64,000 nt of DNA from CAUSKK01 sp963532425 (GTDB lineage: Bacteria > Pseudomonadota > Gammaproteobacteria > Cardiobacteriales > Cardiobacteriaceae). How positions within the stretch are numbered: position 1 is the first letter of the stretch; each line of letters opens with the position of its first letter. Shown piece by piece: positions 56,854 to 64,000 of this stretch. The notes under the pieces are model-generated. The model was given only the letters and a program-made list of their open reading frames with translations. It was not told the origin of the DNA and made no database searches. The stretch is from contig CAUSKK010000004.1 in NCBI GenBank assembly GCA_963532425.1, positions 1 through 64,000 of the forward strand, written 5' to 3'. The position numbers and the translations under genes were made by a program.

Positions 56854-57845
56854 GGCTTTGCCTGCTGATTCAGGTCAAATTCCCGGGACAGCTCACGCAT
56901 TTCCCCGGTGGTCTTCACCACGTACCGTTGCAATTCCTCACCGCTCATGGCGAAGGGCAGCAGGTCGCGGCCGGCGCGGATTTCGGCAAATTTCGGGTCG
57001 GCCAGCATTAAATCAAAGTGCTTGCGCCACCACTGGTAGGCCTCTTCGCTCACCTTGGGCCCCATGTAATAGCCGCGAATCACCGGCCATTCCACGTCAA
57101 AGCCCTGTTCCTTGGCCGTGGGAATGTTATTCAGCTTGCCCTCCAGCCGTTGGGGCGCAAACACCGCCAGCACCCTTACCTTGCCGGATTCAATGTGTGG
57201 GCCCATTTCCGCAATGCCGGCGCTGACCACGGAAATGTGATTGCCCAGCAGCGCCGTTACTGCTTCGCCGCCGCCCTCCAGGGCCACGTAGGTCATCTCC
57301 TTGGGATTAACGCCGGCGGCCTTGGCCAGCATGGCCGTTTGCAGCCAGTCCTGGCCCCCCACGGAACCGCCGGCGCCAAAGCTGATGGCCTTGGGGTCCT
57401 TCTTCAGCGCCTCCGCCAAATCCTTCAAATCCTTCAGCGGCGAATCGGCATTTACCGCCACCATGCCGTAGTCCGTGCCCACGGCGGCGAGCCAGCGCAC
57501 GTCCTGCTCCGAATACTGGCCGAACTTGCCCTGGGCCAAATTCAGCAGGGAGCCGGTGGAGAAGGCGATGATGGCGTTGTCGTTGGCCGGGTCGTTGGCG
57601 ACGATTTTGTTGTAGGCCACCGCCCCAACGCCGCCGGGCATGTAAGTTACCCGCATGGGCTTATCCAACTGCTTGGTTTCCTTGAGGCCGGACTGGGCCA
57701 GCTTGCAGGTTAAATCGAAGCCGCCGCCGGGCTTGGCAGGAGCAATGCACTCGGGCTTGGAGGGGGCGCCGGCCTCCTTGGGGGTCTTGTCGCAGGCGCC
57801 GAGGGCTAAGGCGATTGCCACCAGGGCAGAAAATCTTTTATTCAT
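56850..57845 (-). CDS. tctC: Tripartite tricarboxylate transporter binding protein TctC, lipoprotein form
   Basis: The 331-residue Bug-family binding protein shows ECIAPAKPGGGFDLTCKLAQ, MRVTYMPGGVGAVAYNKI, ISFGAGGSVGGQDWLQTAML and the EQGFDVEWPVIRGYYM block. The signal peptide ends in a lipobox (LALGAC), so it is predicted to be lipid-anchored, whereas most TctC proteins are soluble periplasmic. The ligand is unknown. AAGGAG lies close before ATG 57845. It is first in the operon. Confidence 0.92.
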   Translation of the reverse strand: MNKRFSALVAIALALGACDKTPKEAGAPSKPECIAPAKPGGGFDLTCKLAQSGLKETKQLDKPMRVTYMPGGVGAVAYNKIVANDPANDNAIIAFSTGSLLNLAQGKFGQYSEQDVRWLAAVGTDYGMVAVNADSPLKDLKDLAEALKKDPKAISFGAGGSVGGQDWLQTAMLAKAAGVNPKEMTYVALEGGGEAVTALLGNHISVVSAGIAEMGPHIESGKVRVLAVFAPQRLEGKLNNIPTAKEQGFDVEWPVIRGYYMGPKVSEEAYQWWRKHFDLMLADPKFAEIRAGRDLLPFAMSGEELQRYVVKTTGEMRELSREFDLNQQAKP

Positions 57846-57865
57846 GAATGCTCCTTGGGAAAGAG

Positions 57866-57888
57866 AAAAAAAACGGCTCGGAGGCCGT
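57866..57888 (-). terminator. Leader hairpin with U run upstream of tctC (possible attenuator)
   Basis: On the minus strand ACGGC / GCCGT pairs around CTCCGA and is followed by eight T residues. It lies between the tctC promoter and its ribosome binding site. It could attenuate the operon or catch read-through from upstream. Confidence 0.6.
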
Positions 57889-57895
57889 CCCTAGG

Positions 57896-57924
57896 AAATT
57901 AAATATCTCGTAATCTTTTGTCAA
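57896..57924 (-). promoter_or_regulatory. Promoter of the tct operon
   Basis: On the minus strand TTGACA (57924-57919) and TAATTT (57901-57896) are exactly 17 bp apart. Confidence 0.7.
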
Positions 57925-58779
57925 TGAATGGGGGTACTGGCCCGGGCCCGCCGTACGGGCTAAATCCGGGGCCGGCCCGCCGCCAGGACTGGAAGAAGGA
58001 AGCGCTTCATTCTCGAACGTCAGAAAAAACCGAAGCGCTTCGGTGCCAGAGCCCAGAAAGGGGAGCGCTTCGTTTTTGGCCAACGGATTTTTCACCCCGG
58101 CCCCAATGTCGTTCGAGAACGAAGCGCTTCAGTATTCCGACCTAGGGGAAGCGCTTCTCTCTGGGCCATCGAGCTGAAGCGCTTCGGTTTCTAAGGCATC
58201 GCTTTTCCCCCGGCCGGGGCTGGTGTCGACCCGGCCCTTTTAAAACGAAGCGCTTCGTTTTCGGCCAATGGATTTTTCACCCCGGCCCGGGGGAAGCGCT
58301 TCGGGAGCCGGGGCATTCGGAAAATGGAAACGGGCCGGGGTTCATCGGAGGGAAGCGCTTCAATCTGACCAGAGAGATTTAGGCGAAGCGCTTCGGTGCC
58401 AGTCGTTAGAAAAGAAAGAAGCGCTTCAGCAAAGCACTGCGGGCTTGGAACTTAGCGGGGGGAGCGGCTTTCCAGGCCCGCATAGGGGAAGCGCTTCGGC
58501 TTGGAAAGTCTTTTTCTGGCAAAGCGCTTCGGTTTGGAAGACGGTGGCAATGTCAAAGGCTGCCCAGAGCGAAGCGCTTCGTTGTTGGAGACCAAAGGAG
58601 GGAAGCGCTTCGGTTCTAGACGCCGGAAACAAACGAAGCGCTTCAACAGGAAGCGCTTCCTTCGTAAAGCTGGGCTGGGGGTTGATGAGGTGGCGGGAAA
58701 CGAAGCCCCAGCGGGCCGGTACCGGGCCGCTCAATAGAGGGGACAACGCCCCCTTGGGGCGGCCCCTCCCGGCGGGCTA
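57925..58779. repeat. Palindrome cluster H between tctC and the OppA-like gene
   Basis: Fifteen exact GAAGCGCTTC copies lie between 57999 and 58659, one per 44 bp, plus several near-copies. Spacer modules recur within the cluster (the CGGATTTTTCACCCCGGCCC-type block near 58084 and 58270) and in cluster G. At 58682-58705 it holds a 24-bp exact copy of part of the neighbouring OppA-like gene (58862-58885). No credible gene is present; the frame at 58268-58783 is a repeat artefact. Confidence 0.92.
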
Positions 58780-60555
58780 CTAGAGCGGTCGAGCGCTCAG
58801 CCACAGATACTTCGAGGGAATCCGATTATTGACGTTGGGGCGGTAGCCCTGCACCCGGGGTTTGATGAGGTGGCGGGAAACGAAGAAATAGAGGGGAATC
58901 AAACTGTGATTCTCCAGCAGCCGCCGTTCCGCCGCCTGCAGCAGGGCGGCCCGCTGTTTCGAGTCGCGGCTGGCGTTGGCCGTCTGCAGCAGCCGGTTAT
59001 AGTCCGGGTCCTCGTAGCCGAGCACGTTCTCGTTGCCGCTGCTGCTGAAAATACTCAAAAAGCTGTTGGCGTCGTCATAGTCGCTGACCCAGGCCGAACG
59101 GAACATCTGGGTGTTGTAGTTGCGCCGTTCCAGCAGGTAATCCTTCCAGTCCTTGCCCACCAGCGTTACCTGCACGCCGAGCAGCCGTTTCCACATGGCG
59201 GCCACGGCGATGGCCAGGCGCTTGTTGTTGTCGTTGTTGTTGTAGAGCAGTTCAAACTGGACCGGATGCTCGCGGGAATAGCCGGCCTCAGCGTAGGCCT
59301 GCAGGGCCGCCTGGTTGCGCTGGTGCTGGCTCCAGCGGGCATAGTCCGGGGTATAGGGCTCATAGTTGGCCACGCCGGGCACGACGAAGCCATAGGCGCT
59401 GTGTTCGCCGGCCTGGGAGACCTGGCGGGTCAGCAGCTCCCGGTCCACGGCCAGACTCAAGGCCTCGCGCAGCTTCACATTGTTCTTGAACGGCGCCCGC
59501 TTCAGGTTGAAGCCGAAGTAGTAGGTGCCGAGGAAATTGTGGATTTTCAGCTGGTCGCCGAGGTTGGCGCGAATCCAACGGAGCTGCTGGTGGGGCACGT
59601 CGCTGGTCAAATCCAGCTGGTCGGCCTGGTAGAGCTCCAGCTGGCGCTGCTTGTCATTGATGGGATAGTAGCTGACGCCCTGGAGCCGTACCCGGTCGCG
59701 GTCGTAGTAGTACTCGGATTTGAGCAGCTTGATTTCCACGCCCGGCGTCCAGCTGTCGAGCTTGAAGGGGCCGTTGGAAACCATGTATTTCGGCCAGTCG
59801 TTGCCATAGCGATTGACCACGTGGCGCGGCACCGGATAGCTCACCGCATTGACCAGCATGCCGAGGAAATAGGGCGTCGGGTGTTCCAGCTGCACCTGCA
59901 GGGTCTGGTCGTCCAGGGCCCGGATGCCGAGCTGGTCGAGCTCCTTGATTTGGCCGCTGATGATGGCGCTGGCATTTTTCACCGGCTCCAGAAAGAAGCT
60001 GTACTTGCTGCCCACGTCCGGATTCACCGCCCGCTGCCAGCCGAAAACCACGTCCGAGGCGCGCACCGGCGTGCCGTCCGACCAGCGGCTGGGCCGCAGT
60101 TTGAAGATGTAGGTCAGGCCGTCATCGCTGATGCTCCAGCCGCTGGCCAGACCGCCAATCAGCCGGCCGTCGGCGTCCTCATCGACCAGGCCGACGAAGA
60201 GGTCGCGGAGAATGTGCAGCTCGGCCGAGCCCTGGGCCAGCTGCGGGTCCAGGCTGGCCGGTTCCTCGTCGTTGGCGCGGCGGAGGAACTGTTCCTCGGG
60301 CGGCGCCGGTGGCGGCGGCGGAGCGGCGGCCGGGCGTTGCTGTTCCAGCCGGCGCACGGTCTCGCGCAGGGACAGGCCGAACCAGGCCATTTCCAGGCTC
60401 GGGGCCGGTTGGACGGTCGGCGGGGCGGGCGGTGCCGGCGGAGCACTGTAGGCGACGGGCGGGGGCGGCGGGGTTTCAGCGCCCGGGGAAACATCGGCGA
60501 TGCCGTTCAGCACCACCAGGAAAAGGGCCAGGGCGAAGAGCGGTTTTTTATACAT
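58780..60555 (-). CDS. OppA/MppA-like peptide-binding protein (ABC transporter substrate-binding)
   Basis: The 591-residue product has a signal peptide (MYKKPLFALALFLVVLNGIA), an unusual Pro/Ala-rich region with polyproline runs (about 28-90), then a family 5 extracellular solute-binding domain starting near 95. The domain has PASLDPQLAQGSAELHILRD, RPSRWSDGTPVRASDVVFGW, MVSNGPFKLDSWTPGVEIKL and LREALSLAVDRELLT. It most resembles oligopeptide-binding proteins. No permease or ATPase genes are adjacent. AGGAG about ten bases before ATG 60555 sets the start. Confidence 0.92.
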   Translation of the reverse strand: MYKKPLFALALFLVVLNGIADVSPGAETPPPPPVAYSAPPAPPAPPTVQPAPSLEMAWFGLSLRETVRRLEQQRPAAAPPPPPAPPEEQFLRRANDEEPASLDPQLAQGSAELHILRDLFVGLVDEDADGRLIGGLASGWSISDDGLTYIFKLRPSRWSDGTPVRASDVVFGWQRAVNPDVGSKYSFFLEPVKNASAIISGQIKELDQLGIRALDDQTLQVQLEHPTPYFLGMLVNAVSYPVPRHVVNRYGNDWPKYMVSNGPFKLDSWTPGVEIKLLKSEYYYDRDRVRLQGVSYYPINDKQRQLELYQADQLDLTSDVPHQQLRWIRANLGDQLKIHNFLGTYYFGFNLKRAPFKNNVKLREALSLAVDRELLTRQVSQAGEHSAYGFVVPGVANYEPYTPDYARWSQHQRNQAALQAYAEAGYSREHPVQFELLYNNNDNNKRLAIAVAAMWKRLLGVQVTLVGKDWKDYLLERRNYNTQMFRSAWVSDYDDANSFLSIFSSSGNENVLGYEDPDYNRLLQTANASRDSKQRAALLQAAERRLLENHSLIPLYFFVSRHLIKPRVQGYRPNVNNRIPSKYLWLSARPL

Positions 60556-60675
60556 ATTTTTTTTACTCCTTAGCGGTTCGCCGGGATAGGAAAGGCTTGC
60601 GACCCGAAGGCCCCTGGGGCTTGGTTCTGCTTGTTCATCGGGGGGGCGCAAAAGGGTGGGGAATGGGGAATTAAG

Positions 60676-60698
60676 AAAAGCCCCGGCAAATCCGGGGC
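60676..60698 (-). terminator. Terminator of pntAB
   Basis: On the minus strand GCCCCGG / CCGGGGC around ATTTG is followed by TTTTCTT, about 40 bp after the pntB stop. The rest of 60556-60736 shows nothing further. Confidence 0.8.
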
Positions 60699-60736
60699 CC
60701 GCTTCAGGGGGTTGCCACCAGAGCGACCGGTGGAGG

Positions 60737-62233
60737 CTAGGCCTTGAGATAGGTCAGAATCTCGTCCACCACCTTCTTGGCGTCGCCGAAGCACATCACC
60801 GTGTTGTCCTTGAAGAACAGCGGGTTTTGCACGCCGGCATAGCCGGTGTTCATGGAGCGCTTGAACACCACCACCTCCTTGGCCTTCCACACCTCCAGCA
60901 CCGGCATGCCGGCGATGGGGCTGTTGGGGTCGGTCTGGGCGGCCGGGTTCACCGTGTCGTTGGCGCCGATGACCAGCACCACATCGGTGTCGGCGAAATC
61001 GTCGTTGATTTCGTCCATTTCCAGCACGATGTCATAGGGCACCTTGGCTTCGGCCAGCAGCACGTTCATATGCCCGGGCAGCCGGCCGGCCACCGGGTGA
61101 ATACCGAAGCGCACTTCGACGCCGGCCTTGCGCAGAATCTCGGTGATTTCCGCCACCGGATACTGGGCCTGGGCCACGGCCATGCCATAGCCCGGGGTGA
61201 TGATGACGCTGGAGGCGCCCTTGAGCAGGGCGGCCACGTCGGCGGGTTTGACCTCGCGGTATTCGCCCACCTCCTCGTCGCCCTGGGCCGCTGTACCGTC
61301 GGAGCCGAAGCCGCCGGCGATGACGCTGATGAAGGAGCGGTTCATGGCCTTGCACATGATGTAGGAGAGAATGGCGCCGGAGGAGCCGACCAGGGCCCCG
61401 GTAACGATGAGCAGGTCGTTGGCGAGCATGAAGCCGGCGGCGGCAGCGGCCCAGCCGGAGTAGGAGTTCAGCATGGAAATGACCACCGGCATATCGGCCC
61501 CGCCAATGGAGGCGACCAGATGCCAGCCGAAGGCCAGGGCGATGACCGTCATCAGTAGCAGATAAATCAGGGCGGTGTGCACCGGCGCGTTGCCCTCATT
61601 GACGAAGACATTTTTTTCCACCAGTTCGCCGTCGATGAAGACCGTGCGCTGAATCAGTTCCACCACGTTGCTGTTGTCGCCAATGGGCTGGGCGTTGCCG
61701 AGGAACAGCACCATCAGAATGGCCGCCGCCACCAGGGCGAGCAGATTCAGCTTGTGCTTATGGGGCAGGGACAGGGGCTTGGAGCTGATGAAGCCGTTGA
61801 GCTTGCCGAAGGCAACGATGGAGCCGGTGAAGGTTACGGCGCCGATGAAGATGCCGAGGAAGACTTCCACCAGGTGAATGGTGTGCATCTCCGGGGCCAG
61901 GTCGCCGCTGTGGAAGAAGCTGTTGTAGCCCACCAGCACCGCCGCCAGACCGACGAAGCTATGCAGCAGGGCGATGAGCTCCGGCATTTCGGTCATTTCG
62001 ACGCGCTCGGCCTTGTAGAGACCGATGGCGGCACCGATGACCACGGCCAGCACTATCCAGCCCAGGGCCTTGATTTCCGGGCTCAGCAGCGTAACCGCCA
62101 GGGCAATGGCCATGCCGATGATGCCGAAATAGCAGCCCTGCTTGGCCGTCTCCTGCTTGGACAGGCCGGCCAGGGAAAAGATGAAAAAGAGGGCCGCCAG
62201 CAGATAGGCGGCATTGATTAAACCAGTACTCAT
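60737..62233 (-). CDS. pntB: NAD(P) transhydrogenase subunit beta
   Basis: The 498-residue product has about eight to nine transmembrane helices (1-270), then the NADP(H)-binding domain III with VIITPGYGMAVAQAQYPVAE, FGIHPVAGRLPGHMNVLLAE and VVLVIGANDTVNPAAQTDPN. With PntA it uses the proton gradient to make NADPH from NADH. I chose ATG 62233 (MSTGLINAAYLL). It lies five bases after pntA. Confidence 0.97.
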   Translation of the reverse strand: MSTGLINAAYLLAALFFIFSLAGLSKQETAKQGCYFGIIGMAIALAVTLLSPEIKALGWIVLAVVIGAAIGLYKAERVEMTEMPELIALLHSFVGLAAVLVGYNSFFHSGDLAPEMHTIHLVEVFLGIFIGAVTFTGSIVAFGKLNGFISSKPLSLPHKHKLNLLALVAAAILMVLFLGNAQPIGDNSNVVELIQRTVFIDGELVEKNVFVNEGNAPVHTALIYLLLMTVIALAFGWHLVASIGGADMPVVISMLNSYSGWAAAAAGFMLANDLLIVTGALVGSSGAILSYIMCKAMNRSFISVIAGGFGSDGTAAQGDEEVGEYREVKPADVAALLKGASSVIITPGYGMAVAQAQYPVAEITEILRKAGVEVRFGIHPVAGRLPGHMNVLLAEAKVPYDIVLEMDEINDDFADTDVVLVIGANDTVNPAAQTDPNSPIAGMPVLEVWKAKEVVVFKRSMNTGYAGVQNPLFFKDNTVMCFGDAKKVVDEILTYLKA

Positions 62234-62238
62234 TGGAC

Positions 62239-63768
62239 TCAACCCTTACGGAACATTTTCAGCATGCGGTTGGTTACGGAGAACCCCCCGAAGATATTGA
62301 TGCTGGCCAGCAGAATGGCCACGAAGGCCAGCGCCGTTACCAGCGCCCCGGCCTGGCCGATTTGCAGCAGCGCCCCCACCACGATGATGCCGGAGATGGC
62401 GTTGGTTACGGACATCAGCGGCGTGTGCAGCGAGTGGCTGACGTTCCAGACCACGTAGTAGCCGATGACACAGGACAGAATGAAGACCACAAAGTGATTG
62501 AGGAAGGCCGTCGGCGCCGACAGGCCCACGCCGAGGATAGCCAGGGCCGCAATCACGGCGGGAAGCGCTTTCTGCCAGGCCGGCGTCGGGGCCGGTTCGG
62601 CCTTGACCGGGGCCGGGGTGGCGGCGGCCGGGGCGGCGGATATCTGAATGGCCGGCGGCGGGAACATCACCTCGCCCTGATGGCAAACGGTCATGTTGCG
62701 GATAATCACGTCGTCGAAGTTCAGGACGATTTCGCCGTCCTTGTTCGGGCAGAGCAGCTTGCTCAGGTTCACCAGGTTCTGGGCGTAGAGCTGGGAGGAC
62801 TGGCCGGCCAGGCGGTTGGCCATGTCGGTGTAGCCGATGATTTTGACGCCGTTGTCCGTAACGAAGAGTTCGCCGGGCTTGGTCAGCTCACAGTTGCCGC
62901 CGCCCAGGGCCGCCAAATCGACGATGACCGAACCGGGTTTCATGGTGGCCACCATGTCGGCGGTAATCAGCTTCGGCGAGGGTTTGCCGGGAATGGCGGC
63001 GGTGGTGATGATGATGTCCACCTCCTTGGCCTGCTCGGCGAAGAGCTTCATTTCGGCCTCGATGAATTCCTTGCTCATCACCTTGGCGTAGCCGTCGCCG
63101 GAGCCGCCGCTCTCGTTGGGGAAGTCCAGCTTCAGGAACTGGCCGCCCATGGATTTAATCTGTTCGGCCACCTCCAGCCGGGTATCGAAGGCCTTCACCA
63201 CCGCGCCCAGGGCCGAGGCCGTGCCGATGGCGGCCAGGCCGGCGACGCCGGCACCGATGACCAGCACCTGGGCCGGGGGCACCTTGCCGGCGGCGGTGAT
63301 TTGGCCGGTGAAGAAGCGGCCGAAGGCGTTGGCGGCCTCGACCACGGCGCGATAGCCGCTGATGTTGGCCATCGACGACAGGGCGTCCATGGACTGGGCC
63401 CGGGAGATGCGCGGCACCATGTCCATGGCCAGCACATTCACCTTCTTGGCGTTGAGCTTTTCGATGACCTCGGGGTTCTGGGCCGGATAGAAGAAGCTAA
63501 TCAGCGTCTGGCCCTTTTTCAGTTTGTCCACCTCGGCGGCGTTGGGCGGGTTGATTTTGTAAATCAGCGGATTGGCCCAGACCTTGGCCCCTTCGACGAT
63601 TTCCGCGCCGGCGGCCTCATAGGCGGCGTCGCTGCAGCTGGCGCCGACTCCGGCGCCGCGTTCAACGATAACCTTAAAGCCCAACTTCAGCAGCTGGGCA
63701 ACGGTGTTGGGGGTGGCGGCAACGCGCTGTTCGCCGGCCAGGCTTTCCTTGGGAATGGCGATAATCAT
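62239..63768 (-). CDS. pntA: NAD(P) transhydrogenase subunit alpha
   Basis: The 509-residue protein has an alanine-dehydrogenase-like NAD(H)-binding part: MIIAIPKESLAGEQRVAATP, VLVIGAGVAGLAAIGTASAL and FDTRLEVAEQIKSMGGQFL. An Ala/Pro linker near 380-405 leads to a C-terminal membrane part with four helices (about 410-500). GGGAG five bases upstream supports ATG 63768 over a GTG at 63774. Confidence 0.97.
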   Translation of the reverse strand: MIIAIPKESLAGEQRVAATPNTVAQLLKLGFKVIVERGAGVGASCSDAAYEAAGAEIVEGAKVWANPLIYKINPPNAAEVDKLKKGQTLISFFYPAQNPEVIEKLNAKKVNVLAMDMVPRISRAQSMDALSSMANISGYRAVVEAANAFGRFFTGQITAAGKVPPAQVLVIGAGVAGLAAIGTASALGAVVKAFDTRLEVAEQIKSMGGQFLKLDFPNESGGSGDGYAKVMSKEFIEAEMKLFAEQAKEVDIIITTAAIPGKPSPKLITADMVATMKPGSVIVDLAALGGGNCELTKPGELFVTDNGVKIIGYTDMANRLAGQSSQLYAQNLVNLSKLLCPNKDGEIVLNFDDVIIRNMTVCHQGEVMFPPPAIQISAAPAAATPAPVKAEPAPTPAWQKALPAVIAALAILGVGLSAPTAFLNHFVVFILSCVIGYYVVWNVSHSLHTPLMSVTNAISGIIVVGALLQIGQAGALVTALAFVAILLASINIFGGFSVTNRMLKMFRKG

Positions 63769-63777
63769 GGCCACTCC

Positions 63778-64000
63778 CTAGAACAGTTCCGGCGCCGACG
63801 TTACTTCGAGCGCCTGGTTCAATTCAAAGTGATAGGGCTTGGCCGTGGCCAGGTTCAAATCCAGAATTTTTTCATCGGAGATTTGCAGCAGATACTTAAT
63901 CAGGGCGCGCAGGCTGTTGCCGTGGGCGGCGATGAGCACGTTTTTGCCGGCCTTGAGCTGGGGGGCGATGTCGCTGTCCCAGTAGGGCAGCACCCGGGCG
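63778..64000 (-). CDS. gpmA: 2,3-bisphosphoglycerate-dependent phosphoglycerate mutase, C-terminal part
   Basis: The frame enters from the right edge and ends at 63778. It encodes the last 73 or so residues, with LPYWDSDIAPQLKAGKNVLI, the second catalytic His in IAAHGNSLRALIKYLLQISD and the KILDLNLATAKPYHFEL end. It interconverts 2- and 3-phosphoglycerate in glycolysis. pntA follows after nine bases, so the two may share a transcript. Confidence 0.93.
   Translation of the reverse strand, partial: ARVLPYWDSDIAPQLKAGKNVLIAAHGNSLRALIKYLLQISDEKILDLNLATAKPYHFELNQALEVTSAPELF

Noticed and set aside
57999..58659. CRISPR-like appearance of regularly spaced repeats
   Set aside because: The repeat is only 10 bp, spacing varies from about 5 to 80 bp, spacers recur between clusters, and no cas gene is present.

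Overview
This window looks like a chromosomal segment of a Gram-negative gammaproteobacterium. By eye it is about 60% G+C, densely coded, with ATGA/GTGA gene overlaps throughout. It carries a complete Tol-Pal locus (tolQRAB-pal-cpoB), BamE, an LpxL-type acyltransferase, the F1Fo-ATPase operon, PntAB, RuvC and MutS. A Slam-type outer-membrane exporter plus a TbpB-like lipoprotein suggests a host-associated mucosal bacterium. I lean weakly towards Cardiobacteriaceae or relatives, which I cannot verify here.

Layout. 1-4300 (minus): tiny membrane ORFs, a double SUKH-domain protein, mnmC and a nitronate-monooxygenase-like gene. 4350-9500: tag, bioY (with a duplicated 3' end), an NMN-adenylyltransferase-like gene, phoH-ybeY, yceF and an acyltransferase. 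9850-17460: TbpB-like lipoprotein, then yebC-ruvC-tolQRAB-pal-cpoB. 18790-22100: acpS, tsaE and a four-gene Ras-like GTPase/roadblock operon. 22240-25580: an H-NS-like gene, a HIT gene, folD, flavodoxin and rpsF-rpsR-rplI. 25600-32460: atpIBEFHAGDC. 33530-38140: a PEBP-like gene and an L-ascorbate PTS operon (ulaGCABD, minus). 38700-44230: scpA, a secreted unknown, a GST-like gene, a carbonic anhydrase, tRNA-Ser(UGA) and mutS. 44270-52130: slam, apbC, dcd, bamE, serS and the upper mevalonate genes mvaA-fni-mvaS. 52170-57850: MAPEG and AhpD-like genes, then a tripartite tricarboxylate transporter operon with an AbrB-like permease. 58780-64000: an OppA-like gene, pntAB and the 3' part of gpmA.

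The most striking signal is a perfect 10-bp palindrome, GAAGCGCTTC. My hand count is 98 exact copies, against well under one expected by chance. About 80 are non-coding, in eight intergenic clusters with one copy per 25-80 bp, or in terminators. Every cluster lies 3' of at least one gene, and none of the divergent promoter gaps holds a copy. Clusters share shuffled spacer modules, and two differ by exactly one palindrome-bounded unit. Pairs of copies form several intrinsic terminators, and 18 copies are in frame inside genes. This resembles a REP/BIME- or HIP1-like genome-wide element, but I do not recognise it as a described family.

The second highlight is the operon at 19687-22051: a roadblock protein, a 328-aa protein with a helix-turn-helix-like C-terminus, an MglA/CvnD-type GTPase and a second roadblock protein. 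It resembles an actinobacterial conservon without its histidine kinase. Other points of interest are a mevalonate gene set in an apparently gammaproteobacterial background, a Slam exporter with a plausible substrate elsewhere in the window, and possible attenuators ahead of the tricarboxylate-transporter and rpsF operons.
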